Numbered from the stretch's first letter, positions 9,536 through 23,900 are shown. The stretch is DNA of 64,000 bases from Hypericum androsaemum (GCA_963995505.1 OZ023184.1:7518308-7582307); one strand, 5' to 3'. Translations and numbers: made by a program. Notes: generated by a model from the letters alone, not told the origin.

Positions 9536-12500
9536 ATGGCATCGATAGCTCCCGTGGCGCTCGCCGGGGCGGCGACGGCGTCGGATCTTCTCCGGAGCTC
9601 CACGCCGGGGCTCTTCGGTAGTAGGGCGCGCATCTTCGGCGTCTCCAGCAGCCGGAGGGACGTGAGGGTGATGGCCAAGATGAGGAGGGTGAAGAAGAAG
9701 AAGGAGCGCCCGTGGCCCGCCAACCCGGATCCGAATGTCAAGGGCGGGGTTGGAACCTACCTCTCCACCTTCAAGCCCCTCGTCGATAGGCCCAAGCCCG
9801 CCGTCCTCGCCTTCGAGAGGCCACTCGTCGATCTCGAGAAGAAGATCAAAGACGTGAGTTTGCCTCGCGCGCTCGCTCCTCCGTTTGATTGCTAATGCTG
9901 TGCGTTTTAACTTGGCGAGGTTCGTTTGCAGGTCAAGAGAATGGCGGCTGATACCGATCTGGACTTTGACGAGCAGATTGAGAGGCTCGAGCAGAATTAC
10001 GACAAGGTTGGGTTTCTTCTTCGCTCGACTGTTGATATAGACGTAGCTTATAATGAATGTCGTTGGTGAATAGTTTGGTAGAAGTTGAAGTTCGGTTGCT
10101 GGTAGCCTCGAATTCTGTTCAAAGTTCTACTGTGTGTTGCTTGAAGGAGAGCTGTTAGAATTCCTTGTCTACGAGCTTTTGCTGTCTCTGTAAAACTGTT
10201 TTGAATGGTTTAAAGTTGTTGGGGGCATCGCTTGACGTGTTTCGGAGTGATGCCCCCCCATCAACAGGTCGATGTTGCGCACTCGTCATTAGGTTGTCTT
10301 TTTTGTTTTGGTTAATGAGTTCCGAGATTTTTGATTTACCTTTGTGGTTTCTCATCGATGGTTGCAGGCTCTAAAACATTTGTATCAACATTTGACCCCC
10401 ATACAGCGGGTCAATATTGCAAGGCATCCAAACAGGCCTACTTTCCTTGATCACGTCTTTAACATGACGGATAAGGTTCTCTTTCCCTTCGGCCTGTATT
10501 TTTATTTTTATTTTTGTTATGTGGCTATCTATCATGCTTCCCGCTTTATATGTAAGTAAATGTGAAGCTGATTGTTGTATGTCTATCCTTTATATTCCCA
10601 GTGGATCGAGCTTCATGGAGATCGTGGTGGGTATGATGATCCTGCAATTGTTTGTGGTTTAGGAAGCATAGATGGTAGAACCTACATGCTCATAGGTCAG
10701 CAGAAGGGCAGGAATTCGAAAGAGAATATAAAGCGCAATTTTGGCATGCCCACTCCCCATGGGTATGTATTGCAGCTGTTGTACATGTTGCTCCAAGCAT
10801 CTAAACATTCCAAGCCTTGCTAGTAGCGGATGCCATTTTGTTAGCCTCCAACTGACATGTTTCACTCTGAACAGTTATAGGAAGGCACTCCGCTTTATGC
10901 GTTATGCAGATCACCACGGCTTTCCCATTGCAACTTTTGTTGATACGCCTGGGGCATTTGCAGACCTCAAATCTGAGCATCTCGGGCAAGTATGTTGCAA
11001 TAAGTGATTCAAACCATAATTCATCTTGGATGTCAACTCAATTAATTTGTTCGTTTATATTCCCGTCCCTTGATTTTCCAGGGTGAAGCTATTGCTGTCA
11101 ACTTGAGGGAAATGTTTGCTCTGAAGGTACCCATTGTCTCTATTGTTATGGGTGAAGGTGGCTCCGGTGGTGCCTTGGCAATTGCCTGCGGCAACTTCTT
11201 GTTTATGCTCGAAAATGCATGTTTCTATGTTGCCAGGTATTTAGAGATTTCACATGCCGCATTTTCCTGAAATCCACTTCTAGTGATATTATGTTGTTGC
11301 CCATGTACCTATCCAGAGTGGGGGTTTCGTCGTTTTGATTCTTGTAGCTATTCACTTCGAAAGCTGGAAAGGTTATGAACCATGTGTCTTGCTAAACTTG
11401 TTATGCTTCAGAAGTTTGTTCAGGAATAGAGCAAAGTTTCACTGCTAAATGGGCAACAACTGTGTGTACTTATCCACTATCTTCTAATTTTGTTTATTTC
11501 TTTGTTCTCTTGTTATTCCCGCCATGCTTTAATCTGTGTAATGCACCAGTTTCATGTACTGAATTCTGACTACCATCTGAATGTTAAGTAAGGCAAGCCA
11601 TTAGATGTTGGAAGTCTTGCTATTGATGCCAAAATAGGACTTACTTTTCACCACCATCGACTTCATTCGAAGCCATGGCCGATGAGTCTTTTATGCATTT
11701 TCGATTAAAATTATTTGATCAATTTTGTGGCTGTTACCTGTGATATGTGTTCGCTGATCTTTTCTTTGGTATGCCTCTGTTTCTCATTTTTGGTGATATA
11801 GTCCTGAGGCATGTGCCGCGATTCTTTGGAAGACTGCCAAAGCCTCACCAAAGGTTTGAACTGTCATATTACCTCTGTCACTGTCACTCCTGAAGTTTAA
11901 TATGCTGTGAGTGATCAGTCATCTTTCTGTACAGGCAGCTAAGAAATTGAGGATCACTGCAACAGAGTTGTGCAAGCAGGAAATAGCCGATGGGATAATT
12001 CCTGTACGATCGCATCTCCTGATTTATGTGCTTCACTCTTCAGTTCTAATAATATCCGTTAATCTGCTGGTTTTAACCTTCACCTTCCAAGATCCTGTTA
12101 AGATATGTAAATTAATTTGAAACCCTGTTGAAATTTCTTGCATTTCATTTTAAGAATTATCTTGAGGAATTAATTCAACTCTAACTCATTCTCTCTTTTT
12201 TAATCGAAAGCCCTGTCTGTTTCTGAGACAAATTTTCTTACGATAATAGGAACCACTTGGTGGTGCACATCGGGATCCAGAATGGACCTCTCAGCAACTA
12301 AGGAAGGCAATAACTAAAGCAACTGATGTGGGTGCCACTTGCACCTGCTACTCTGAGTATTAATTGTACTCGTGTCTTCTTTCACGTAATGAAAATTGCT
12401 TTTGGTGGTTGATAGGAGCTCTTGGAAATGAGTACAGAAGAGTTATTGGAACACAGGTATCAGAAGTTCAGGAAAATTGGTACACTCGACACTCAAATTT

Positions 12501-13564
12501 CTCACGGAGAAGGAAATTCTAAAGAAATGGCTGCAGAAAGTGCTCCTTTTTATCAGCTAAAAGGTGACCTTGAGAACCTGGTAGAAGAAATTTGCAAGTC
12601 TGGCGGATTGACTATCGAGACTCTGGAGTCATCCAAGGATTCGATTGTCAAGGCTCCAGAGTCATCCAGATACAATACTGGCAATACTCCAGGCTACAGA
12701 AAAGTGCATTTGAATCTATTCAAAATAGAGGACCCCAGAGTCAACGAGATGGTTGAAAAACTGAAAAAGGAAATTAAAATGGAACTTGCTGAAGCCGTTA
12801 AAAAGGTAGGCTTGGAGGACACATTTCGCGGTTTCCAGGATTTGCAATTAGACCTCCTCAAAGCAGAAGTAGGACACCAACTCAAGGATCCTGGTCGGAG
12901 TGATAAGGCCTCCAATGTTAAGGATGCATTAGATAAGGGCCTTAAAGATGCGTCTAACTATCGTTCCCTGAACTACAAGCTTGATATGTTGGCACTGCTG
13001 ACCGGAGTCAAGAGCATCAACGAGAAAAGCATTTCAAAGAAGAGAAGCATTATTGATAATATTTCATTGACCTTGGGTTGGTGTAATGTCCTCCAGTGCA
13101 AAGCAGGAGGAGGGGAAATAAGCGAAGAGACTCTTACTGTTCTTCACCGATCCTATTTGGCAGCGCATGAAGGTTTGTCGAGAGAAAGAGAAGGAAAAGT
13201 CGTCCCCCCATCCTTTAAGGCAGAGCTTGAGAGTTTGGCAGAAGAAATAAGCAAGAAAATGGCAGACCTTGTAGACTCATCTGATTTTAAGAATATGATT
13301 GAGCAGGCGAAATTGGAGGCTGGGAATGGCGCTGTAAGCAAGATCAGTGCCTTGGCAAGTCGATATGACCTGAGGCTAAAAGCAACCCTTGATTCTCCGG
13401 GAATAAAGGAGAAGTATGAAAAGCTTAAGACACAAATTGCAGAAACATTACCACCTAAAAAAGGTCACAGGCCAAACCTCGAGAAGGAAAAGGATTTCAG
13501 GCCTGCAAATAATTCCTACACCAGAGTAGGAGTTAATGCCGGTGCTGACAATGGATCTCCGTAA
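9536..13564 (+). CDS. CAC3: Plastid acetyl-CoA carboxylase carboxyltransferase alpha subunit
   Basis: With the plastid-encoded beta subunit (accD), this protein transfers carboxyl from carboxybiotin to acetyl-CoA to make malonyl-CoA for fatty acid synthesis in plastids. Ten exons: 9536-9853, 9932-10006, 10368-10475, 10602-10762, 10875-10989, 11082-11236, 11802-11853, 11935-12003, 12250-12327, 12416-13564. These give 759 residues, close to the Arabidopsis protein. Residues 1 to about 50 look like a chloroplast transit peptide ([14 protein letters not shown]..., rich in A, S and R). The accA core spans about 80-380 and includes [12 protein letters not shown] and, near 283-292, [10 protein letters not shown], the oxyanion/CoA region. 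The 382-residue last exon is the plant-specific charged, partly helical tail. The start is the first ATG after the leader and gives the transit peptide. No frame break was seen. Confidence 0.96.
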
Positions 13565-14784
13565 AGTAAGCCTTTTTTACTTCCTACTTTTGGTTTTCAT
13601 GGAAAGCTTATTGTATTTGTTCGCCAACATGAACTGTTCTCCGAATTATTAGGGTGGTCATTTTTGAGCTAGATGTTCGAGTTTCTTTTTCCATGAAACA
13701 TGAAAAGTTAGATCTAAACTAGTCTGATTTAGAGAGCACAGTAATTTACTAACAGTAACTTAGGCAGGGGACTGACGCAGCTCGATTGAGAAACGAGAAC
13801 TGTTTCATCAGGCAAACTCTCTATGCGTGATCTCCATTCTCATTGCTTTTCCTGTTGGGATTTTGCAGATATTCATATTCCCCTTTTCGAGTGCGCTTCT
13901 CAGGAACGACCAGATTGTTCTTTGGCCAAGCTACGCTGCTGCATGATCTTCGTTAATCTCCTTCGGAACCTCTTCAGCCTCGGGGCTCCGGCACCAACCA
14001 GCATACCTTTCCGCGTTACATCTTCCCAGGGATTGACAAGCTTTTGCTCCATGGAGACTTTGAGATTCTTAGCAGTTCCATTCTCGTATGAATACTTTTT
14101 TCGAGGCGTCGACTTAGCATTGCTAGCTTATAAGTTTCCAGCTTAATTTATCTGGAGTTTACTCTTTTAAGTTCTGTGGTAGTGATGCATCTCTGTTTCA
14201 TTTATAGACACAGCTCTAATTTGCATGCGAGTGCAACGGAGGCTTGCAAAAGCCCTTCAAAGCTTCGAGAATGTGATGACTCACAGTTTTTTTGGTTTGT
14301 TGTACTTTTTCAGTTTTTACGATCAATAAGGAATGCCTTCTCTTGTTCAAGTAATTAAATTATTGATGCCACCAACTCTTCTTGATAACTAGGTGTAATA
14401 ATAATGGTTTAAGTTATTTGATTTTACTATATATATTAATAAGGTGTGTATTTTTTTTGACAAACATTATGACAGAACTCCAAGATGCGTTTGAGAATCG
14501 TGTTGATTTGTAAAGACAGTCAGTCAAATCACGGAGCCTTGTTGCAAGGTGTTACATTGCAACCCTCTACATCAATCTGACCAGAAAAATATTGAAATCG
14601 AGATATATCCCACCCACTTGATTAACTAATACGTGTTTGGATCAAACTCGAATTCGTACATAGATAAATATCATATCAAAGCACCCGAAGTCGCCCAAAT
14701 CCAACAGTTTTTTTAATTAAAAAATTCCAATATGCAGATGCTACAAACTTCTCTTTCCATTACAACAAGGAAAATCACGCGAAA
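13565..14784. other. 3' region between CAC3 and DET2
   Basis: Intergenic stretch between two convergent genes. The first several hundred bases probably hold the CAC3 3' untranslated region. Small plus-strand frames (107 codons at 13823-14146, 60 codons at 14176-14358) have no recognisable product and look like chance frames. No other feature is supported. Confidence 0.5.
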
Positions 14785-15549
14785 TCAATACAAGAAAGGG
14801 ATCACAGCTTTCCTATTCACAGGATACTCTTCCTTGAACTTCTCCAAGTACCACTTGTGGCTGGCACGTGCGCGAGGAACCAAATTCGCGCACGTGTACA
14901 GACAGAACCCCAACCCGACGCCGGACCACGTCATCACCGACCATCCAAGCCACTCCAAGATCTCCCCCAAGTAGTTCGGACAGCTCACCAGCTCGAACAA
15001 TCCCCCCCTCGGAATCTTGTACCCGCCGCCGCCGCTCTTCAGGCCGACCAGCACCCCGTCGGCCCACACGTTGATCCACATCCCCAGCCCAAACACCGCG
15101 AGCCCAACAACGAACCTCCACCAGAAGAGCCCGTCGTCCCAGTCCGCCTTGTAGTGGGACACCCACCGGGCCTGAAGGTACCCGTTGAGAAGATTATACC
15201 CGAACGCCATGGCGGCGACGGTCAGGGGGAAGCCGCCGGAGGAGGAGCCGAGGCGGAGCGGGTAGATGATTGTTCGATTTGTGTAGTGGGCGAGGAAGGG
15301 GGCGATCAGGGCTAGGGCTTTGGGGTTGGAGGCGTGGCGGCCGGCGGGGAAGAGGAGGGCGGTGAGCCACAGGGTGGGGCTCTCCATGAGAAACCAGGCA
15401 AGTGGGGCCGGGATCGATGGGCCCCACCCGGGGCGGTTGTGTTTTCCGTACGGGGCGGTGAGGTACCTGAGGGAGATGTAGGTTGGGGGACCCATGAGGT
15501 AGAGGGTTAGGAGGCTGTAGTGGAAGAGGGTTTGGTCTGAGAACGACAT
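14785..15549 (-). CDS. DET2: Steroid 5-alpha-reductase (DET2 type)
   Basis: The enzyme reduces the delta-4 bond of campest-4-en-3-one type steroids with NADPH, an early step of brassinosteroid synthesis, in the endoplasmic reticulum membrane. The single open exon codes 254 residues; Arabidopsis DET2 has 262. Several hydrophobic segments are visible. The C-terminal steroid reductase domain (about 105-254) contains WADGVLVGLK, YKIPRGGLFELVSCPNYLGE and ends EEYPVNRKAVIPFLY, typical of the family. Glu196 in the NYLGE motif aligns by eye with Glu204, whose change to Lys inactivates Arabidopsis DET2 in det2-1. The start is the first ATG downstream of a TATA-like box. It faces CAC3 tail-to-tail and is GC-rich compared with its surroundings. 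Confidence 0.95.
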   Translation of the reverse strand: MSFSDQTLFHYSLLTLYLMGPPTYISLRYLTAPYGKHNRPGWGPSIPAPLAWFLMESPTLWLTALLFPAGRHASNPKALALIAPFLAHYTNRTIIYPLRLGSSSGGFPLTVAAMAFGYNLLNGYLQARWVSHYKADWDDGLFWWRFVVGLAVFGLGMWINVWADGVLVGLKSGGGGYKIPRGGLFELVSCPNYLGEILEWLGWSVMTWSGVGLGFCLYTCANLVPRARASHKWYLEKFKEEYPVNRKAVIPFLY

Positions 15550-15600
15550 CTTTCTGTCTTTTTCTTCTTCGGGTGGAAGAGTGTGTTCTGGTCGGGTTTA

Positions 15601-15609
15601 GTTTATATC
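15601..15609 (-). promoter_or_regulatory. TATA-like box of DET2
   Basis: On the minus strand the sequence reads GGGGATATAAACTA, about 50-60 bases before the DET2 start codon. That position implies a short 5' leader. It is inferred from sequence and distance only. Confidence 0.55.
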
Positions 15610-17440
15610 CCCTCTCCATTTGACTCTTCATTTGGAGGAATACTGACTGCTTTTCCGTTATGATACATAAAATTTTATTATTCACAAAAAAAACATCATT
15701 ATATCAATGACCTATGTAAATACACAATTATAAGTATTATATGCACAAAATTAGGTAAAACATAAGTTCTTGTCACATAAATATTTGCCCAATATTACCA
15801 ACTGTGCCCTACCACCACATATAGATCCTTGCAAAATTATTATCAACAATTTTATGATTCAAATCTGATTTCGGTCTTCGGTCTTGCATAATTGTTAATG
15901 AAGAGTTAACTATCAATTCAAAAATTCGGTGAGATTTTTGAAATGTGCAAAAAAAATTTAACAAAAATTTAATATTATTCTATTTTTAATGATTCGAACT
16001 TGATTTCTTAAAACAACTTATCTACCATACGTTGGGTAATGCTTTTGTTTTTGATTAATGGGAATCGATTATTTTATATTTAATATTATTGGCAGATAAT
16101 TTGTTGTCCGCTATTTCGTATTTAGTAGTGCAGATGGGTGATGTTACGTGGTTATTGCTGGCCTAGTTTGTGCTTTGATTGGCGACGATCGTACAAAATG
16201 ACGATACATGATAGAAAAATTGGAATCAGTGAAAGGGTAACAATTGATGATTGAAAAGGTAGCTCTAACTTAAACTATTTCATTCACAAACTTGGTAACT
16301 ATTTAACATAAGTTTTTTTCGTCTAATATTGAATGATATATATATATATATATATATATTTATTTATTTATAATTTTGACAAAAGATAATTTCACTTAAT
16401 CAAACATAATTGTTGGAGGAGGCGATGCCATAGTGGATGAGAGTATTTTCTTAAGACTTGGATTTTGTTTTGTATTTTGGATTTTTTGATTAAATAATTA
16501 AATCAACGAATTTAGTTGAAATTGAAAGTCTTTCAGCGTTAACAAGGCGTCCGGGTTAAATTGCAGGTCCCTATAAAGTTTAACTCTTTTTTATAGGTAT
16601 AAGAAAGTTTAACTCTTGTTAATGCAATTATTGCAGCCCGTTTAAAGAATACCGGCCAAATGACTTGTAGCTCGACGGCACAAAGCTTTGTAAATATGTA
16701 GGAAGTTCAAAGTACAAATTCTGGCATAGTTATGGTGTAAAAATTTACCCTAAAAAATAAGTTTTTATATCCAAAAGTTGGGGTCAATTTAAAAATGGAT
16801 TATTAGATTTGGCTAATAGCTCATGATTTAAAAAAATGGCAAACAGATTTAAATATTTACGGAAATTATAATTTGATGATCACATCTGGCAGTGGTAAAA
16901 CAATAGCTAGTTTTAGTTTTTCTTTTAATTGCCAAACAACAACATTTCTTCGACACATCTATATTAATTATTAAGTACACGTGTATCCTGAAAAAGAAAT
17001 GTTACAAGTAAAGGCTATTATTTCGCATAGGAAGTGAAAATTCCTTGCCCAAGAAGCAAGTTTCCAAAAGCATATATTTTACTTGTTTTACATTATGATA
17101 ATTCATATTTTATATAAGTGTATGCTATATTATTGATGATGAATATATTATTTTGTGTACAATTTATTTTTCCAGGCATCAATTTTTCAAACAACAATAA
17201 TCACCAGCTGGAAAACTATCATTTAACATCCCAGGGGCATTTACTGAATTTCACACCCAACAATCCCCTTGCCACTAAAAAGGAAATTTCCCCCTTCCCT
17301 TCCCTTCCCCGTGTAAATTTAACAAACCGCAGCTTATTTATCCTATTCCTATATTAAAATTCCTCACTGGTTCTCCCCTTTCCTAACTAACCCTCGATCC
17401 TCCTTCACCCTCTCTCTTCCCCTACCAAACTTGCACTGAC
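15610..17440. other. Intergenic between divergent DET2 and capping enzyme genes
   Basis: About 1.8 kb of AT-rich DNA that should hold upstream control sequence for both genes. No reading frame is supported. An AT microsatellite lies at 16336-16359. No other motif is convincing. Confidence 0.5.
16336..16359. repeat. (AT)n microsatellite
   Basis: About twelve uninterrupted AT units within a 1.8-kb intergenic region, followed by TTTATTTATTTAT. Confidence 0.9.
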
Positions 17441-17943
17441 CTTTAAAAATGGAAAAAATAAAAATAATAAAATCAATTGAACGCTCCTCTCCTGTTATCG
17501 CTCGCTAGGGTTTCGAAGACTCTAGTGACCTGCTGGATTCCAATCTGATCGCGCTCGTCTCAATTGGCGGGAAAAACCTATACGCGCGGGTGACTGGTCG
17601 TCGAGTTGCTAAACAGTTAGTTCTCTGACTCCGAACTTCGTCTATCTTTTTTCGCGGTGTTTCGAAACGACGACGCTTTTGTCTCAGTTTCCGGCTCCGG
17701 AAGTTCCGGAGCTCGGGTTTCAAGTTAGGTTTTCTAGTTCTTCGGACCTCTGAGTTTCGGTTTCGCTATGTTCATCGATTCTCCCTCGTTGTCTAGTTGA
17801 AGTGTTTGTGCTTGATTCCGGCCTTTGTAATTCAACTATTTGTGGTGCTGGATCAGGTGATTGGGTTGGTGCGGTTGCGCCGGTGAATTTGAGCATTGGT
17901 GCTGGGTTAAATGTTGTTTGGCAGACGGTGAATGGTTGTATCT
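17441..17943 (+). promoter_or_regulatory. Promoter and 5' leader of the capping enzyme gene
   Basis: The base composition changes near 17480 from AT-rich to mixed, with CTCTCTTC-like pyrimidine tracts at 17400-17420 and 17485-17495. The stretch to the start codon at 17944 has no long frame leading into the protein. Other ATGs occur upstream (for example 17768 and 17799), so the mature leader may be spliced or may contain upstream frames. The boundary is a guess. Confidence 0.45.
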
Positions 17944-20900
17944 ATGGATTTAAATGCATCTCCGCTCCCCGAGGAGGAGGAAGAGAGTTTCGACGCACAT
18001 GGACAAGATTACAATGGTGCAGAAGAACGTCACGAGACTGCCGTTGAAATTGCGCATCGGGTACGGTTATTTTTTCACATTGGGACTTAGTGTTCAAGGC
18101 TTGGAGAATGCTGTTGTTTCTGTGTCAATGAGGACAGTAGAGTTGTTGTTTTCTAGCATAGACTATAGGAAGAAGCAGGCTATATGCATAGCATAGCTTT
18201 GTATCTTGAAGCATATGTAGGAACATGAACGGTATAAAATTTTCCGTTTATTGAAGTAAGGGCTTATGCTTGAAGTTTGAGTCATGAAAATATGCTGAGA
18301 GTTTGTAGGGACGCGTGCAGATGGAATTGCTATTGGAATTGTTCTTTACTTTTTGTGTTCTCTTACATTTTTGCATAGGAGCGTGAAGAAAGACGAAAAC
18401 GCATGAGAGTAGACCGACCTGATAGTAGACCTATGCATGCATCTCGACAAAATGACAATGATAATTTCTTCTCAAAAACGCCTTTCAGAACTTACGATAA
18501 ATCTAAGGTCCCTCCAGGTAACTTTTTCTTTAATGTCTTCTGTCAGAAGTGTTCCTGTAGCCTGTAGGTACTAGCTTTAAAAGCTGAGAATGAGAGTACT
18601 TTCTAAAGATGTTGATTAGGTCTGAGTGAAGCTACTGAACCCGTTGACGCATCTCGCAAAAAATACATGTGTACTTCTGATTGAGTGGGAAGCACCTTGA
18701 TTAGGTAGAAACTTGTGCATTATGTGCTCATGTGAACAATCATGCATATTTTGTTGCTTGAAAATCTACTGATGAATTATATGCTAATGCTAATAGTTTA
18801 ACTCAGGAAGTAGACAAGACTTCTGCATGTCATGCTAACCCTTTCTTTTAATTTATCGAGTCCTTTTAATTAGGCTCCCAGAGAGTTTATTCATTAATCA
18901 TGGACATGTTTCCTGACCGCTGAAGTAAAGCTGAATTGCTTTGGTGTAGAAGCAAATTAACATGTACACCTGTTCTCCTTGTTTGACCTTTGAAGTCTTT
19001 TTCACTGTAATTGTAGGATGGTTGGATTGCCCTGCAGCTGGCCAGGAAATAGGTGGCGTATTGATTCCATCCAAGGTTCCACTTGGCGAGTTCTTCAATG
19101 ACGGCATTCCTCCTGGCAAAAGATACTCTTTTAAACAAGTGATTCGCCACCAAAAGGTTTCAGGAAGAAAAGTTAGTTCAATACTGAAAATTTGGTGTTC
19201 ATCTGTTTTGCGACCTTACTCGCATGAGACTGGAGCCACATATCTGCATTATGATATAAATGATATGCTAAATTGAACCGTGTGTATTTGAATATTGGGA
19301 CACATTCCTCTGTTTGTATTGACAGTTAGCTTCCTAGCAAACTAATTTTTGCAGGTGTCTTATATACCAAGCATCGTTGTTTTATAGTTATTTTAGGAGT
19401 AGGTTTCATGCTATTCCAGAAAGTATCATTAAGTTTGCTAATTTTTTGATGTCCCAGCTCGGTTTGGTAATTGACTTGACAAATACCGCTCGCTACTACT
19501 CGACAGCAGAATTTTTTGAGCAAGGTATAAAGCATATCAAGGTGAGTCATTGGTTGCTAGAAAACAGAATTCCATCTTACCAAATGAACTTAGACCTGCT
19601 GAATGCGACATGTATCTTTGTGTAGATTCAATGCAGGGGACGTGGTGAAGCACCTGAAAACATTGCTGTAAATCAGTTTGTCTACGAGGTATGCTTTAAG
19701 AAATCCCTCTGCCTTCTTTTTTTGGGGAAAAAAACCATTACCTGGATCTTGATGCGTCATGCATTACTTCTTCCTTCTACTCTAGTAACCTTATATTTAA
19801 TATATCCAGGTTTCACGGTTTGTTGCCAGTCAGAGACAACCCAAGAAGTATATCCTTGTTCATTGTACACATGGACATAATCGGACGGGGTATATGATTG
19901 TTCATTACCTCATGCGGACAAGACCAATCTCTGTCACTGAGGTCAATTTTGAACAGTATTGTTTGCATTCCTGGCACTTGATCTACCTTTACTTTCTCTT
20001 ATTTTGGACCTTCATTTGTATTCATTTTTGCAGGCAATAAATATGTTTGCCGATGCACGACCTCCTGGAATTTACAAATCTGACTACATTGATGCTCTGT
20101 ATGCATTTTATCACGAGAAGAAGCCAGATATGATTGTTTGCCCGCCAACTCCAGAGTGGAAAAGGTCTTCGGAGTTAGATCTTAATGGTGAAGCAGTACC
20201 AGATGACGATGATGATGGAGATGCTCCTGCTCCTTTACATGTATGCTTGATCTTTGAACTACAAATCAAGTCATGGTCTTCCTTATTTTGTTCCATTGCA
20301 CTATGTGTCGCGAGGCACTTGCAAAGACTTGCCCATAAGCAGTTTTTTGCCTGATATGAGTTGTAGTTTCAAGGTGGATGACGGCTCATTTTCTAGGGTG
20401 ATTCGTTTTGTTTTGCATAGAAATTTGTTTTTCTGCTTGGTCATCTCATCTCATATTTTCAAGAACTTTCCGTGAGATGCCTGTTCCTCAAGATCTTTGA
20501 TCTAGAGATCTAATTGGTTTATTGTTTTCTCTGCTGATACCATATCATAATTGCATAATTAGACTGCCCTTTTATTTTGTTTTTGCAGTTTGCGCTTTTT
20601 GTGCATTTTGGGTTGCAGCATTCATTTTATTATAGTTTTCTTAGTGATCCTTATATGCTGTGCATATAGTTCCTATGGTCGATTGGGGATATAGGGAGCA
20701 ATTTATGCTAGGATCCGTATAACAAACAAAGAAACCTTTCAGTAACTTTTGAAGCTTCACGTAGAATAGAATATTGGAGTGTTTGAAATTTTGTCTGTTT
20801 AGTCTGTTAGTACTCCAAGCGGTACTTGTTATTTCTAAGCTGCATTGCACTAATTTCTGATGAGAGGTAGAGGTTACTTGTGTTGAACCTTCATTTCCGC

Positions 20901-23900
20901 TCATTTTTTCCTTAGATTGAAGTTTTTCTTACTCTCGCGTTCTGTGAACACCTGATATCTCTTCAGGACAACCATGAGACTGATGTTAAGATGACTATTG
21001 ATGATATATTGGGAGATAAAATACCTGATGATCAGCGGGAATTTCGGGAATTTCTGCAAGCATTATGCTATCAATTACTGAAACTCAATCTTCATGTAAG
21101 GACTATCCATTGCTTTGTTGTAGCAATACCATGTTTTATTTGAAACAAAATTGTATTTTATTTTATTGTACCCGTCGGGAGATTGCCTTCTGTTGCTTGA
21201 CAATGGGTATACAGACAATCTTTCTATATCCATAGTTTTCTTGCATATTTATTCCATTAGCAATCTAGAAATGTTTTCGTACTTGAATTCCTTCCATTCT
21301 GCAGTTTTGATTGCTGATGCACAGTTGTTCTATCCATTATCAGCTTTTATTTTGTTGATTGTCAGTGAGATTGTTGCGCTAACAACTTTCTGTATTTCAG
21401 GTGGGTAGAAACCTTCAATTTCCAGGGTCACACCCGGTATCTCTCACCAGGTGCAACTACTCTCTCTTTTTATACTATTTATCTTTGTTAGATACAAAGT
21501 CTTTCATAACTCACCTCGATTACTGGAAAAACGTAAAAGATCAGAAATTAAACTTTTGGCTCAGTTCTGGTTGTTAAATTAGCTTGTAGTGTACCTAACA
21601 GTTTTTGGGGTCTATGCTAATCCACCGCTACAGACGAGCATTTTACTACCTACAGTAATTTTGTGTATGCCAGGATTCTATTATAAAGCAATTGAGGTTA
21701 AAGTATGTGGCAAAAGATCTAAAAACTATGCATTTTGAAGTGGTTGATGGTTGATATAATTGATAAAGAAGTTAATTTGGACAAAAAAGTAAATGTTTAT
21801 TTAAAAAACTAGCTTGATAAGGGGATGGATACCTGTGTGGTTGGCTTGAAAGCACGAGTACTTTTTTGGTGCTGTATCTAACGATATTTTGTTACTGGAT
21901 ATCGCATATCACTATGTACAGGAGGAAGCTGCAGCTACTGAGGCAGCGATATTACTATGCAACATGGAAAGCTGACGGGACACGTTACATGATGCTCATC
22001 ATGGCTGATGGTTGCTATCTGATCGATAGGAGTTTTAATTTCCACAGAGTCCAGATGAGATTTCCATGCAGAGGCACAAATGAAGTAACAATTAATCATC
22101 TGTTGTATGGCTTCTGACTTCTGATATCTATAATTTGTAGCACTATAGTGACAACACCTCTTTTCCTTTTTTCTGGCAAGGTTTTAGCCGAGAAGACGCA
22201 CCACATCACCTTGCTTGACGGGGAGATGATTATTGACACTTTGCCAGATTCTAATAAGCAGGAGAGAAGATACCTCATCTATGACTTGATGGCACTTAAT
22301 AGCGTGTCTGTTGCAGAGGTTGGATTTAAATTGAGATTTATGACAAGTCTGGCATATGATCTTTCTTTCTCCATTGTTATCCATTGTGTATGCTCTTCTT
22401 CCACTTCCTTAAACAAAAGTTCTTGGCTATGGCAAGCCAGGGTGTTTGTTACCGAAGTGCCTGTTCCCGCTCGTCGAGTAGGATTACTTGTTTAGTCTGA
22501 AGGTTGCTGGTAAGCTGGCAAGAGTTAAGGTCTCTTTCTAGTTCTTTTATTTTATAGGCTCTGGAATCAGACTTATGACTCCCAGCAGTTTGGAAGGTTA
22601 TTATAACATCTTCATCAAGGATAGCATTTACCAGAAAGATAAAAGTTTTTGCACTTTTTAACCAATTGACTTGAATAGTAAAAACACATCTCATTGGGCA
22701 CTTTTCACTGCTGGACGGTTCATTATGTTGTTTGCTAAGATTTTTCTAGGTGGGACGTTTATTTTGATCTGTGAATGTGGAAGTGGCCAAAGCTGCACCA
22801 TTTGCAAATGATGCTAACAATAGTATACGATCTATTACAAAAAATCAATAGCATATGGTCTTGCTTCCGTTGGAGATCTGATTATCTGAAACTGGTGCAG
22901 CGCCCCTTTTATGAAAGATGGAAGATGATTGAAAAAGAAGTGATTGAACCCCGGAACTATGAACGACAAAATATTTATCAGAGTAGAAATCCTTACTATA
23001 GATATGAAATGGAGCCTTTCAGGGTATGTAACTACAAGTTTTAACAGCTGCGTTTGTGTTATCCTCTTGTTCTTGTTCAGTTTGATAATGCTCTTCTGTT
23101 TTTCAGGTTAGGAGAAAGGATTTTTGGTTGCTTTCTACCGTTAACAAGTTGTTGAAGGAATTCATTCCAAAACTTTCGCATGATGCAGACGGTCTTATTT
23201 TTCAGGTGATTAAGGTGTTATTTATTCAGATTGTTGGCTGAAATTTGTTTCACTGTGCCAGTTAATACAGTTTTTACAGAATTGCTGCTGTCATATAGGA
23301 AACCATGTATTTCTTGCAAGATCTATTTTTACATTTATGCTAATGCATGGTCTTCTGCACCAGGGTTGGGATGATCCATATGTTTCTCGTACTCATGAAG
23401 GCCTCTTGAAGTGGAAATATTCGCATATGAACTCTGTCGATTTTCTTTTTGAGGTGCTTTTGCCTCACTTTCTGCTATCTTCATCTCCATTATCCTTGCC
23501 CAATGATCTGGCTTAGACTGTGCTGGGATGATACCATGTTTGATTTTTTGTGTTGTTTGTATGATTATCATGCATTGACAGGTCGGTGCTGATGGTCGGC
23601 AATTTTTGTATCTGCACGAGCGTGGTAAAAAGAAGCTGATGGAAGGATTCTCAGTTATTTTTGAAGGTTGGTTTAGAATTCCAAAACGGTGTTCTGTGCA
23701 TTTCTTTTTTTATTTGCATAGTTTCCACACTTGGGACACATGACTCATCTATTTGCTTTCTGTTTCCATAGAAATACTTGATTGCTTTTCTAAAATGAAA
23801 CATGTAGCAAGTCTGAGCAACTTTTAAAATTCCTTGTAAGAAGCTTGATGGTGGTTTTACAAGCTAGTTCTGTTTTGACTCGAGAGCCATTTCTTGACAC

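Noticed and set aside
14857..15315. 152-codon plus-strand frame opposite DET2
   Set aside because: It is the antisense shadow of a GC-rich true gene; the DET2 frame explains the openness.
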